Assembly (NCBI GenBank): GCA_963560245.1
Contig: CAUWNS010000008.1
Location: forward strand, 1-64,000
Direction of reading: 5' to 3'
Length of the DNA stretch: 64,000 nt
Origin: Pseudoruminococcus_B sp937901805
Lineage (GTDB): Bacteria; Bacillota; Clostridia; Oscillospirales; Ruminococcaceae
Both the position numbers and the translations under genes were made by a program. Each line of letters starts with the position of its first letter. The stretch's first letter is position 1. Below the pieces are notes generated by a model. That model saw only the letters and a program-made list of their open reading frames with translations, searched no databases and had not been told where the DNA came from. Shown here piece after piece: positions 43,820-52,560 of the stretch.

Positions 43820-45414
43820 GCATTCAGGTATTGGACTGCACTTTGCGGGACGGCGGGTATGTCAACGACTGGCGGTTTGGCAGGAAGACCATCCGCTCCA
43901 TTTTGGAAAAACTGGAAAACGCCAACATCGACATCATTGAATGTGGGTTTTTGACCAAAATGGTAAAGGAGCAGGAATGCTCCCTATTTGGCAGCGTCAG
44001 GGATATTGAGGGCATGCTCCCCCCGCAGCCCCGCCGCGCCATGTATGTCGCCATGATTGCCATCGGGGAAAGGGAGCTGCATCCGGAGGAGCTGACGCCA
44101 TGCGATCAAAGCAGCATCACCGGTATCCGCCTGACCTTCCACAAGCATGAAATTGAAAAGGCCTTTGCCTGGGCCCGTATGATTATGGAAAAAGGGTACG
44201 AGGTCTTTATGCAGCCTGTGGGGACTGTCTTTTACAGCGACCGAGAACTGCTCGAACTGGTGGAACAGATGAACCGGTTAAACCCTTTCGCTTTTTACAT
44301 TGTGGATACTCTTGGCAGCATGTATCGAAACGACGTATCTCACCGGTTTTATCTGATTGACAAAAATATGAACCCAAACATCAAGTTGGGGTTCCACGGG
44401 CACAACAACTTGCAGCTTGCATTTTCCAACGCGCAGATACTGGGAAAAATCCAGACAAAGCGCACGCTGATTCTGGACTCCTCCGTTTACGGGATGGGCA
44501 GAGGGGCGGGCAACCTGCCGACCGAGCTGATTACCCAGTATATCAATAAAAACATCGCTTCCCGGTACGACGTCTCCATGGTCATGGATATCTATGACGA
44601 GTATATCTCCCGTATCCGCAAACAGTATGAATGGGGATACGCCGTCCCCTACCACATTGCCGCCAGCTATGTCTGCCACCCCAACTACGCGGCGTACCTG
44701 ATCAACAAGCAGACCCTGACCATGAAGGACATTGAAAAAATTATCCGCTCCATCCCCCCTGCCTATAAAATTCTCTATGACCGCTCTCTGATTGAACAGC
44801 TGTACGCCCAGTTCCAGAGCAGGAAAATCGACGACAGCCAGGCTGTCTCCCAGATAAAACGGTGGATTTCCGGCAGAAAGGTACTGCTGCTCGCACCCGG
44901 GAAAAGCCTTCGCACAGAATACGATCGGATTTTGGATTTTATTGACAGAGAAAATCCCTATGTGATCTCTGTCAACTTTGTAGATCCTGCATACCGGATG
45001 GACTCCTGTTTTATCAGCAACCACAAACGTATGGATATCCTGGGAGGGGAAATTCGCCCGCTCGAAAAAGTCCGTATCATCCTGACCTCCAATATCCCGG
45101 GCGGGGATCCCAAAACCTGCCTGTATGTGGACTATGACAGTTATACCAACCCGGATGAGATGATTTCCGACAACGCGGGGCTGATGCTCCTGAAACTGCT
45201 GAAAAAATGCGCGACAAAAGAGGTTTTCCTTGCCGGGTTTGACGGGTTCCATCACAAATACAATGGAAATTACTACAAAGAGGAACTGAGCTTTCCCTCT
45301 GATCAGGCGCAGATAGAGGAAATGAAGGAACACATCCGGGCGCAGCTTCAAGAGCTGTCCGGGGCGATGACGATTTCCTTCCTGACCCCTTCCGTCTATG
45401 AATTGGAGGGCTGA
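43816..45414 (+). CDS. HMGL-type aldolase fused to unknown C-terminal domain
   Basis: 532 residues. The N-terminal ~300 form an HMGL/4-hydroxy-2-oxovalerate aldolase-like barrel: VLDCTLRDGGYVNDWRFG (metal/pyruvate-binding start), IECGFL, FYIVDTLGSMY, LGFHGHNNLQLAFSNAQ (metal His pair) and DSSVYGMGRGAGN. The C-terminal ~190 (from GRKVLLLAPGKSL) start with a strand-glycine loop like nucleotide-sugar or GT-A-like folds; VISVNFVDPAYRMDSCFISNHKRMD is the clearest segment. It sits between the CMP-synthetase and a phosphatase, so it may build the ulosonic backbone from pyruvate and an aldehyde. Confidence 0.78.
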   Translation: MSIQVLDCTLRDGGYVNDWRFGRKTIRSILEKLENANIDIIECGFLTKMVKEQECSLFGSVRDIEGMLPPQPRRAMYVAMIAIGERELHPEELTPCDQSSITGIRLTFHKHEIEKAFAWARMIMEKGYEVFMQPVGTVFYSDRELLELVEQMNRLNPFAFYIVDTLGSMYRNDVSHRFYLIDKNMNPNIKLGFHGHNNLQLAFSNAQILGKIQTKRTLILDSSVYGMGRGAGNLPTELITQYINKNIASRYDVSMVMDIYDEYISRIRKQYEWGYAVPYHIAASYVCHPNYAAYLINKQTLTMKDIEKIIRSIPPAYKILYDRSLIEQLYAQFQSRKIDDSQAVSQIKRWISGRKVLLLAPGKSLRTEYDRILDFIDRENPYVISVNFVDPAYRMDSCFISNHKRMDILGGEIRPLEKVRIILTSNIPGGDPKTCLYVDYDSYTNPDEMISDNAGLMLLKLLKKCATKEVFLAGFDGFHHKYNGNYYKEELSFPSDQAQIEEMKEHIRAQLQELSGAMTISFLTPSVYELEG

Positions 45415-45416
45415 AG

Positions 45417-46073
45417 ATGTACCATTGTATCCTCTTTGACATGGACGGGACGCTTGTCAATTCCTATGAGGGGATTTTCCAATCCTATGAATACACCTTT
45501 CGGGAACTGGGGCTTCCCTTTGCAGGGGAACGTTTTGTCCAATACGCGATTGGACGGACGCTCCCCTTTGTATTCCAAACGCTCTGCGGGATGGAACCGG
45601 AACAGAGCCAGCACGCTATAAAAATCTACCGCGATTACTATGCCCGGAAGGGACAATATCGGACACAGGCCTATGAGGGGATGGAGCAGACGCTCCGGAC
45701 GCTGAAAAAATCCGGAAAATTCCTGGGCGTGGCCACGCTGAAAAAAGAGGAGTTTGCCCGGGAAATCCTCACAAGGCTGGGGCTTGCCACGCTATTTGAC
45801 TGTATTTGCGGGATGGATGAAAACGACAGCCTCTCCAAGGCCCAATTGGTAGATCGATGCCGGTTGCTTTCTCAGGCTCCAAAGGAGGGAACCATCCTGG
45901 TGGGAGATACCCTGTCCGACGCTGAGGGCGCGCAGAAAGCCGGGATATCCTTTCTTGCCGTGACCTATGGGTTCGGCCTTTCACAGCAGGAGGAATTGCT
46001 TTGCAGCAAAGCCAAATGGGCGGCGCATACTCCCGCTCAAATTGCCGGGTTTCTCTGTGAAGAAAGAGAATAG
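45417..46073 (+). CDS. HAD-superfamily phosphatase (Gph-like)
   Basis: 218 residues. HAD motif I DMDGTLVNSYEG, motif III region KFLGVATLKKEEFA, motif IV VGDTLSDAEGAQKAG, with a four-helix cap between (about 15-95). Like phosphoglycolate or sugar-phosphate phosphatases. Start follows GGAGGG two bases after the aldolase gene. Last gene of the glycan locus; it may dephosphorylate the ulosonate product before CMP activation. Confidence 0.88.
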   Translation: MYHCILFDMDGTLVNSYEGIFQSYEYTFRELGLPFAGERFVQYAIGRTLPFVFQTLCGMEPEQSQHAIKIYRDYYARKGQYRTQAYEGMEQTLRTLKKSGKFLGVATLKKEEFAREILTRLGLATLFDCICGMDENDSLSKAQLVDRCRLLSQAPKEGTILVGDTLSDAEGAQKAGISFLAVTYGFGLSQQEELLCSKAKWAAHTPAQIAGFLCEERE

Positions 46074-46382
46074 ACGCACTGGGCAACCAAAAAATCCTCT
46101 CAGAACGATCCAAAGCACCGGAAACAAAAGCTGATTGCAGAGGCATGGAAAAGATCTCTCCGATATGTTTCGCCAGGTTGGCAGACCTTCCTTTCATTGA
46201 GGAGTTTTGATTCAATCCATAGCTTCCGTTTTTTCCAATAGCGGAGCCGGTTTCCTGTGTAAAACAACAAAAGGAGGGCTTTCCTTTAAAGGAAAGCCCT
46301 CCTTTTTCTTCTTTCATCGGCCTGATTCTCTGAAATCCCGCCGTCAGGCAGTCATCCGGCCGCATCCTCGCAAAGGGAGGCA
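46074..46382. terminator. Intergenic region with a perfect bidirectional terminator
   Basis: AAGGAGGGCTTTCC (46271-46284) and its complement (46291-46304) form a 14-bp stem with a TTTAAA loop, A/T-flanked on both sides. It ends the glycan operon and the convergent tautomerase gene. The preceding ~190 bases hold no recognised feature. Confidence 0.9.
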
Positions 46383-46730
46383 CTAGAAATTCGTGTTGTT
46401 CCAGCCCCAGTCCGTCGACGCCAGATACCGGACATAGAGATCCTTTGGATCTACGCCGAGCTCCTGCTCAAAAAGTTCGCAGACAGCTTTGGTCATCTTC
46501 TTAGAACCTTGCGCATCGACCTTGCTGCCGAGCACCTTGACTTCCACAACGGCCATCGGGCGGCCGGTCTGCCCATGAAACCAGATCCGGCAGTCGTCCT
46601 CCAGAGTAACCATCAGCCATTTCTCCGTCTTTTCCGGCAGATATGTGATGATTTTACCAAGTTCGGTTTTGATTTTTTCTGCTTTTTCAGCATTTACCGC
46701 TGTATTTGTCTTTATCTGAATGCAAGGCAT
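46383..46730 (-). CDS. MIF-like tautomerase
   Basis: About 115 residues of the macrophage migration inhibitory factor/phenylpyruvate tautomerase family. The ATG at 46730 puts Pro directly after Met (MPCIQIKTN), exposing the catalytic N-terminal proline; AAGGAG is ten bases upstream, while an ATG three codons earlier abuts the ribosome site. The C-terminus VDPKDLYVRYLASTDWGWNNTNF corresponds to the family's RVYINYYDM...GWNNSTF end. Convergent with the glycan operon; role in the cell unknown. Confidence 0.85.
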   Translation of the reverse strand: MPCIQIKTNTAVNAEKAEKIKTELGKIITYLPEKTEKWLMVTLEDDCRIWFHGQTGRPMAVVEVKVLGSKVDAQGSKKMTKAVCELFEQELGVDPKDLYVRYLASTDWGWNNTNF

Positions 46731-46769
46731 CCCTATCATTCTCCTTTTTGATTGCTGCCGCTATCCTTT

Positions 46770-46797
46770 TTGACAAAAAATCCCCAAAGGATAGTAT
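46770..46797 (+). promoter_or_regulatory. Promoter of the ROK regulator gene
   Basis: TTGACA (46770-46775) and TAGTAT (46792-46797) are 16 bases apart. An alternative TATAAT is at 46815-46820. Confidence 0.6.
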
Positions 46798-46860
46798 TTT
46801 TTCAGCAGATATATTATAATACTTACAAAACAATGTCTGTCAAAAGAAAAGAGTGTTCCT

Positions 46861-48063
46861 ATGAAAATCACCCAGACCAAGGACATCCGCACTGCAAACC
46901 GCTGGGAAATTATCAAGCAGATCCTCCATCATTACCCAATCAGCCGGGTGGATATTTGTAACTTGACCGGGCTGAACAAGGCGACAGTCTCCACCATTGT
47001 GAAGGAATGGATTGACGCCGGGCTTGTCAAGGAAACAGAACGAGGAACCTCTGTAAGCGGCAGGCGCCCCATTTTACTCGAACCGCTGCTCGACGCAGGA
47101 TATGTCGTTGCGCTGGACATTGATATCACCAATGTCCGCGCCATTCTGACCGATCTCTCCGGAGAAAATATCCTGTCCAGAAACCAGTTTTGTATCAAAG
47201 ACACCGCTTTTCCCGCAGTCTATCAGCAGATCTGCCGCTGTATAGACGCGCTCCTCAAAGAACAGCCCCCTGCTCGATATGGTTTGGTGGGAGTCGGAAT
47301 ATCCGTCCACGGAATTGTAGATCTCTCCGGGCTGATTCGATTTGTCCCAAGCCTTGGATGGAGAAACATCGACATCTGCACCCTGCTCAAAGAACGCTAC
47401 CGCGTCCCCATCTGTATTGACAACGATGGAAACCTGGCTGCAATTGCGCAGCAGAATATCGAAATGAACACCTACGATTTAAATGACGGACAGCCCGCAA
47501 AAGCCCCTTATCAAAGTCTGGCAGTTGTCAACATCAGCGATTCCATCTCCGCAGGGCTGATCACCAACGGAGAACTGCTGCGCGGATACCACGGATTTGC
47601 AAACGCCATCGGTCACCACACTATCAATTTCGACGAGCCGGTACAATGCCACTGCGGAAAATACGGATGCTGGGAACAGTACTGTTCGGACAGCGCAGTG
47701 ATTGCCCAGGCAAACCGGCTGCTCAAACAGCCTATCCGCAGTATCCAGGAATTTGTCGGACTGGTTCAGCATCAAAACCCTGTCGCAAAACAGGTATTGG
47801 ATCGCTTTTTAACCAACCTGGCAGTCGGTCTGACGAACGTTATTTTCATCTTTGACTGTGAGGTTATCGCCCTCAGCTCGGAGCTGCTCAGCTCCCTGCC
47901 CTATTATCTGCCGGAAGTCCTGCGCCGGATGATTCTCCCCATCACTCATTCGGAGGAAGTCATACTTTCCCGCTTTGGGAAAAGTGGGGCGATTCTCGGC
48001 GCAGCAGGACAGACAATCGAGCGCTTTTTTCAAAAAAACCCCGGCGAACCCGCTGCCGTTTAG
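46861..48063 (+). CDS. ROK-family transcriptional repressor (NagC/XylR type)
   Basis: 400 residues. N-terminal winged helix (about 10-70: ISRVDICNLTGLNKATVSTIVKEWIDAGLV) is followed by a ROK sugar-kinase-like domain: ALDIDITNVRAILTDLSG, CIDNDGNLAAIAQ, and the zinc motif CHCGKYGCWEQYC (about 260-272). It should respond to a sugar or sugar phosphate. It is next to the glycan locus but convergent with the following operon, so its target is not evident; operator-like sequence around 46811-46822 may be its own. Confidence 0.88.
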   Translation: MKITQTKDIRTANRWEIIKQILHHYPISRVDICNLTGLNKATVSTIVKEWIDAGLVKETERGTSVSGRRPILLEPLLDAGYVVALDIDITNVRAILTDLSGENILSRNQFCIKDTAFPAVYQQICRCIDALLKEQPPARYGLVGVGISVHGIVDLSGLIRFVPSLGWRNIDICTLLKERYRVPICIDNDGNLAAIAQQNIEMNTYDLNDGQPAKAPYQSLAVVNISDSISAGLITNGELLRGYHGFANAIGHHTINFDEPVQCHCGKYGCWEQYCSDSAVIAQANRLLKQPIRSIQEFVGLVQHQNPVAKQVLDRFLTNLAVGLTNVIFIFDCEVIALSSELLSSLPYYLPEVLRRMILPITHSEEVILSRFGKSGAILGAAGQTIERFFQKNPGEPAAV

Positions 48064-48080
48064 TCCTATGTGGATAAGAA

Positions 48081-48110
48081 AAAGAGAGGAGCCGAACGGC
48101 TCCTCTTTTT
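48081..48110. terminator. Bidirectional terminator between ROK gene and permease operon
   Basis: GAGGAGCCG (48086-48094) pairs with CGGCTCCTC (48097-48105), with A-rich left flank and T5 on the right. Confidence 0.88.
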
Positions 48111-48163
48111 CATGTAATCCGGGAGGGAACGCTTTTGAGCCAGCTATGATTCCCCCGGAACAA

Positions 48164-49114
48164 TTAATCGTACAGCAGTTTATGACGGAAATAGAAGAAG
48201 TGATCGCTGTGGCTGTGGATGGAGAGCACCCGGGTATGCGGATGATCTTTCGATCCAAACTCCTTGCCGAATTTCCCGATGGTCAGAGCCTGCCCACCAA
48301 CGTAGATACAGGAATAGTTAAAGAACAGTTCATCCATCATCTTCTGGGAAACCAGATAATGCATATAGGAAGGGGTTTCCACCAGCAGGCGGTCAATGCC
48401 AAAACGTTTGAGGATATACAGAGCGACCTTGGAATCCGGTGCAGCGTCTCCGGTGCCAATGACCAGGACTTTGTCTGCATTCTCTTTCATTTCTGCAATC
48501 AGTCCCTCTGTGACGTCTTCGACAGAGGATGCAGTGACGACGAAATACTCGTTTTTTATCTTCTCTTGAACCAGTTCCACGCCCTTCTTGGAGGTACTGA
48601 TCATAACCGGGACTTCCGGAGTATTGAACAGGACATGATCAAAGGGGATATCGGTTGCATCCAGAGAAGTAATGATATTCCATGGAACCGGGTTTTTCCC
48701 AGCTTCGATACGCATGTCCTCCATATCCTGATCAAAGACATGGCAGGTATAGTCATGTTCTGCATTCATGGTTCCCGCGCCCAGCATAACGCCGTCGGAA
48801 ACCGCGCGCAGCATATTGAGGATGAACCAGTCGGTATCTGCGCCGGCTGCATCGAATTTGTTGAGTTTTGCAATCAGCGGGCCCTGCGGCGCATCGGTAA
48901 ACGCGATTCTCCCGTCAATGGAGGTGACCAGAGAAGTGTAGGTGCAGGGACGATCCTCGTGGAGTTCTGCAAACTTCAGATCCCCGTAAATACTGCGAAT
49001 TTTATCGCAGCTGAGGGTATCCACTGCGCAATTTTCCAGCTCTTTACTGGCGTAGATACGCTCCACCTTCAGGCGATCGACATCAAAGGGCATTTTAAAC
49101 AGAGAGGTTGCCAT
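48164..49114 (-). CDS. RibD C-terminal-type reductase
   Basis: 316 residues. After an unusual ~55-residue N-terminus comes a RibD_C/dihydrofolate-reductase-like domain: YTSLVTSIDGRIAF, DWFILNMLRAVSDGVMLGAGTMN, DKVLVIGTGDAAPDSKVALYILKRFGIDRLLVETPSYMHYLV, DELFFNYSCIYVGG. In riboflavin synthesis this domain reduces a pyrimidine ribitol precursor with NADPH; here there is no rib gene next to it. It is the last gene of an operon with purine-type permeases, so it may reduce a pteridine, purine or related ring. Confidence 0.8.
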   Translation of the reverse strand: MATSLFKMPFDVDRLKVERIYASKELENCAVDTLSCDKIRSIYGDLKFAELHEDRPCTYTSLVTSIDGRIAFTDAPQGPLIAKLNKFDAAGADTDWFILNMLRAVSDGVMLGAGTMNAEHDYTCHVFDQDMEDMRIEAGKNPVPWNIITSLDATDIPFDHVLFNTPEVPVMISTSKKGVELVQEKIKNEYFVVTASSVEDVTEGLIAEMKENADKVLVIGTGDAAPDSKVALYILKRFGIDRLLVETPSYMHYLVSQKMMDELFFNYSCIYVGGQALTIGKFGKEFGSKDHPHTRVLSIHSHSDHFFYFRHKLLYD

Positions 49115-49130
49115 AAATTTCCAACCTCCA

Positions 49131-49862
49131 TTAAATCAGACTTCCGCCGCAGACGTTCATGATTTCGCCGGTGATAAAGCCGCTGTCATCGCTGGAGAGG
49201 AACTTGACGGCGTTTGTCATATCGGAAATCTTGCCCATCTTGTGGAGCGGATACAGGGAAGCGTAGGCTTCTTCCAAAGCCTTGGGATCATCCGCCTCTT
49301 CAAAGCGCTGCTCAATCATCGGAGTACGGACAAGGCCCGGGAGGACGCAGTTGACGCGGATATGAGGCGCATATTCAAGCGCAATGCACTTGGTGAGCAT
49401 GATGACGCCTGCTTTGGACGGGCAGTAGCCGATTCTCTCAGGAATCGGGCGGACGCCGAGATCAGAACCGATGGTTACAATGGAGGCGCCTTCCTGTTTC
49501 TTCAGTTCAGGAACTGCTGCTTTGCACATGTTGAACACGCCGCCAAGGTTGATGGAGAGTTCTCTCATAAAGCTCTCATAAGAGGTGCTTTCCAGGGAGC
49601 CGATAAAGGTAACGCCTGCGCAGCAGACGAGTTTATCCACTTTTCCAAATGCCTCAACCGCTTTTGCAACCACGTTCTGTGCCTGCTCGGAATTGGTGAG
49701 ATCTGCCTGGACGTAGATGGCGTTTTCGCTTTCGATTTTCATAGCCGGTTCAATGCCGCAGCCGACGACCTTTGCGCCCTCTTCCAGGAACATTTTTGCA
49801 ACGCCTTCGCCAATGCCGGAGCTTGCCCCGGTGACAACGACTACTTTATTTTCAAATTTCAT
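49131..49862 (-). CDS. Short-chain dehydrogenase/reductase
   Basis: 243 residues of the classical SDR group: cofactor motif TGASSGIGEG at the N-terminus, CCAGV (NNAG-like), catalytic Ser in TIGSDLG, YCPSKAG (Tyr-x3-Lys) and CVLPGLVRTPM. AAAGGAAG precedes the ATG. NAD(P)-dependent oxidation or reduction of an alcohol; substrate unknown. In operon with RibD_C-like and flavodoxin-like genes. Confidence 0.92.
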   Translation of the reverse strand: MKFENKVVVVTGASSGIGEGVAKMFLEEGAKVVGCGIEPAMKIESENAIYVQADLTNSEQAQNVVAKAVEAFGKVDKLVCCAGVTFIGSLESTSYESFMRELSINLGGVFNMCKAAVPELKKQEGASIVTIGSDLGVRPIPERIGYCPSKAGVIMLTKCIALEYAPHIRVNCVLPGLVRTPMIEQRFEEADDPKALEEAYASLYPLHKMGKISDMTNAVKFLSSDDSGFITGEIMNVCGGSLI

Positions 49863-49885
49863 AGCAATACTTCCTTTCTCAGCAC

Positions 49886-50266
49886 TTAGATGCGCTCAAA
49901 ACGGCTGTAACGATGAACTCCGAAGTTTTCCTCGTTCTGGACGCAGCGGGTCAGCTTGTACGGATGGTTGAATTTGGACTCAAAACGCGCGATCAAAGCA
50001 GCCTGAATGTCCTTATCGTCAACCTTTCTCCAGCTCTCAAGGCTCTCCCAGACAAAGATGAAGTGCATTTCGCCCGGCTTGTTGTCGTTAACCCAGACCT
50101 CTTTGTACAGGAACGGGATGTGATCGAAAAGATCACTCTCTGCTTCGCCAAGGGTCCAGACTTCGTGATCGACATCCAAAAACTCCTGCACATGCTCCGG
50201 AGCCGTTTCAAAAACCAGGTGTTCAACCGGGTAGTGTTCGCCTTTTACATAAGTGTAACCCTGCAT
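49886..50266 (-). CDS. Small TIGR03792-like protein
   Basis: 126 residues, dimeric alpha-beta barrel type judging by EHLVFETAPEHVQEFLDVDHEVWT...KEVWVNDNKPGEMHFIFVWESLESWRKV. This pattern resembles the uncharacterised TIGR03792 group, a family of small monooxygenase-like or ligand-binding proteins. AAGGAGG upstream. Lies between the flavodoxin-like and SDR genes, so it probably takes part in the same pathway. Confidence 0.68.
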   Translation of the reverse strand: MQGYTYVKGEHYPVEHLVFETAPEHVQEFLDVDHEVWTLGEAESDLFDHIPFLYKEVWVNDNKPGEMHFIFVWESLESWRKVDDKDIQAALIARFESKFNHPYKLTRCVQNEENFGVHRYSRFERI

Positions 50267-50319
50267 GATAATATCCTCCTTGAAAATAACAATAATTTTT
50301 GGGGAATGGCCTGCATCCC

Positions 50320-50889
50320 TTATTTTGCTTCGTTTGCAGCTTTCATCTTTTCAGCAAGTTCCACAACCTGCTGTGCAATATCCGGGCGGGTTTCCAGGGA
50401 ATCCCGGTCGCTGTTGGGCAGGCATACTTCGCCTAGGCACTCGGTGCTCAAATCATTGAGCAGATTTTTAAGCACCAATTCGCCGCCCAAAAACTGGTTC
50501 GGAAAACTCGGCGCGCCGCCAACCATCAGGATAGCGCCCTTACGGACTGGCTTTTCCGGCATATCGTTTCTGACATGACCTGCCCAGTAAACCTGAAAAC
50601 GGTCGATGAGAGCTTTCATCTTGCCAGTAACCGAATGGAAATACATCGGGGAGGCAAGGACAACGTTATCCGCCTCTTCCAACTTCTGGTAGATTTCCTG
50701 CATACCATCTTTGATAGCGCATTCTTTCTTTTTCCAGCAGAAGCGGCAGTCGACGCAGGGGCCGACGTTTTTGACACGGTATGCGTCAATAATTTCATAT
50801 TCGCCGCCAAGCGTATCCAAAAAAAGTTTGACCATCTGATTGGTATGGCCCTTCAAACGGGCCGCACCAGTAATGACGAGTGTTTTCAT
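50320..50889 (-). CDS. Flavodoxin-like NAD(P)H-dependent FMN reductase
   Basis: About 189 residues. First strand and phosphate loop LVITGAARLKGHTNQMV; a CVDCRFCWKKKEC cysteine group (about 49-61) as in iron-sulfur flavoproteins/WrbA-like NADPH:quinone-type reductases; ADNVVLASPMYFHSVTGKMKALIDRF is the FMN-binding strand-loop. The ATG at 50889 has GGAGGCA upstream. It probably supplies electrons to the other redox proteins of the operon. Confidence 0.85.
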   Translation of the reverse strand: MKTLVITGAARLKGHTNQMVKLFLDTLGGEYEIIDAYRVKNVGPCVDCRFCWKKKECAIKDGMQEIYQKLEEADNVVLASPMYFHSVTGKMKALIDRFQVYWAGHVRNDMPEKPVRKGAILMVGGAPSFPNQFLGGELVLKNLLNDLSTECLGEVCLPNSDRDSLETRPDIAQQVVELAEKMKAANEAK

Positions 50890-50916
50890 TATTCTTGCCT
50901 CCAAAAATTTTAAAGA

Positions 50917-52476
50917 CTAGTTATTTTCCTGCACAGCATCTGCCTGGAACTGCTTTGCCGCTTCCAGAACTGCCGCGCGTTCTGCCGCGGTTTCTGCTTC
51001 CAGATCCGCCTGATGCGCTTTGGCATTGAATTTGATAAAATGCAAAACCAGGAATGCGACTGTCAATACGCTGTACACAGCGATGAAGCCCATATCCGGC
51101 GCGTAGGTTTCGGTAAAGAGCAGACCCGGAGAGTGAATCATACCAATTGCAGTCAATCCAAGGCCAACAATATTGGTGATGGCGACTTTCAACCATGCAT
51201 TGTCAATGATGAACACAAAGACACAGCCGACAATCAAACCGACAAAGGCAGAGCCCGGATCAAAGGCCAGGAAGCCCTGAAGTTTCCCTTCCGCGATATT
51301 ATCCACAATAAAGTCCATAATAACGGGGAGAGAAGCCATGATAACCGCCGGATAGTATTTCTTTTTGACAACTTCAAATGCCTGGGAGTAGCTGGAAATA
51401 CCGACAAAGACCAGAATCGGGAGAACCACTGCTTCCGGAATAAAGGCGGTAATAATTGCGGACAGGCCGGTCAGACCGACTATTGCATAGAGAACGACGA
51501 TTCCAAGGTGGTAACCGGTGCCGGAGCCCATTTTCTTCCATCCCGGATAGCCCCAGTACAGGCCGACAGCCAGCGGGTTGCCAAACAGAGCGCCGATCAT
51601 GCTGGCAACACCGGAGATGACCAGCGGTTTAATGGTAGTGAAATGGGTATCTCCACACTCTTTCGCCTGTTCCACCGCCTGAATACCAGTGATAACCTCA
51701 TTGAGAGAGAACACAATGATAATCGGCAAAAACGGAATGGTATTTGCAATCACGTCAGAAGAGAAAATCCAGAAAGTGAATTTCGGGATATAGAAGCTCA
51801 GGTTTGCAAGGGAATCTGTGACAGTGGAAAAACTCATCGCCCCGGTAATCCAGGCAATACCAGCACCGACAACAATAGCAATCAGAGCCGCCGGAAGTTT
51901 GGTGTTTACTTTACCAAGATAGATGACAAACAAAACAATCAGGGACAGCCAGCCGATGAGCGGCATTTTCAGGGTTCCATCCATGGACTGGAGAATAAGG
52001 AACGCCATCGCGCCGCCAGCCAGGGAACCAAACAGAGCGCCTGCCGGGACAATCTTCAGGATCTTCGGAACAAGAAAAGCGCCGATAACAAAGACCGCGC
52101 CGCCGATAAAATGGGCAAGGACGCCGACTTTGAAACCCATCATGGCATCCCCGGTAGCGTTAAAGACCGGGAGCATAATGCTGTACAGCCAGATAAACAT
52201 ACGGCCAGCCTGCAAACCGGCTGGGATTGCAGTCAAATTACCATCGCCGCGCTGCTTCGCAACGTGACGGTAGTACAGCCACAAACCGCCGTTTAAGATG
52301 ATCACCGTCATCAGGACGCCCGGCATCATGGTGCCGAACACCGTTGCGCCACTCAAGCCAAAAGTACCGACCAGAATCGCGATTGCTACAATGACTTTGG
52401 AAAAACCATCGAAAAATACGCCGATGGAAGCATCCAAGTCTGCTTTTTTGAACAAAGGAATTTTTACATTACCCAT
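50917..52476 (-). CDS. Purine/xanthine-type permease (NCS2/AzgA-like), second of a pair
   Basis: About 519 residues with twelve or more hydrophobic segments. Starts VKIPLFKKADLDASIGVFFDGFSKVIV, and has SLNEVITGIQAVEQAKECGD and FGNPLAVGLYWGYPGWKKMGS. Aligned by eye it resembles the next permease throughout, so they are paralogues. The ATG at 52476 has GAGGAGG eleven bases upstream; an ATG three codons earlier overlaps this site. Uptake of purines or related ring compounds is likely, not proven. Confidence 0.8.
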   Translation of the reverse strand: MGNVKIPLFKKADLDASIGVFFDGFSKVIVAIAILVGTFGLSGATVFGTMMPGVLMTVIILNGGLWLYYRHVAKQRGDGNLTAIPAGLQAGRMFIWLYSIMLPVFNATGDAMMGFKVGVLAHFIGGAVFVIGAFLVPKILKIVPAGALFGSLAGGAMAFLILQSMDGTLKMPLIGWLSLIVLFVIYLGKVNTKLPAALIAIVVGAGIAWITGAMSFSTVTDSLANLSFYIPKFTFWIFSSDVIANTIPFLPIIIVFSLNEVITGIQAVEQAKECGDTHFTTIKPLVISGVASMIGALFGNPLAVGLYWGYPGWKKMGSGTGYHLGIVVLYAIVGLTGLSAIITAFIPEAVVLPILVFVGISSYSQAFEVVKKKYYPAVIMASLPVIMDFIVDNIAEGKLQGFLAFDPGSAFVGLIVGCVFVFIIDNAWLKVAITNIVGLGLTAIGMIHSPGLLFTETYAPDMGFIAVYSVLTVAFLVLHFIKFNAKAHQADLEAETAAERAAVLEAAKQFQADAVQENN

Positions 52477-52560
52477 GTCTTTCATTTCCTCCTCATATTT
52501 CATTTGAATTCCCGGATGGGAAATTCCATAACAAACTTTAAGCTGCCGGATGCGCAGCCC

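Noticed and set aside
44278..45351. 357-codon minus-strand frame over the aldolase gene
   Set aside because: Antisense shadow of the aldolase fusion, no recognisable domain.
50921..52296. Long plus-strand open frame across the second permease gene
   Set aside because: Antisense to a clear membrane transporter; composition is rich in Arg, His, Gln and Asn with no domain.
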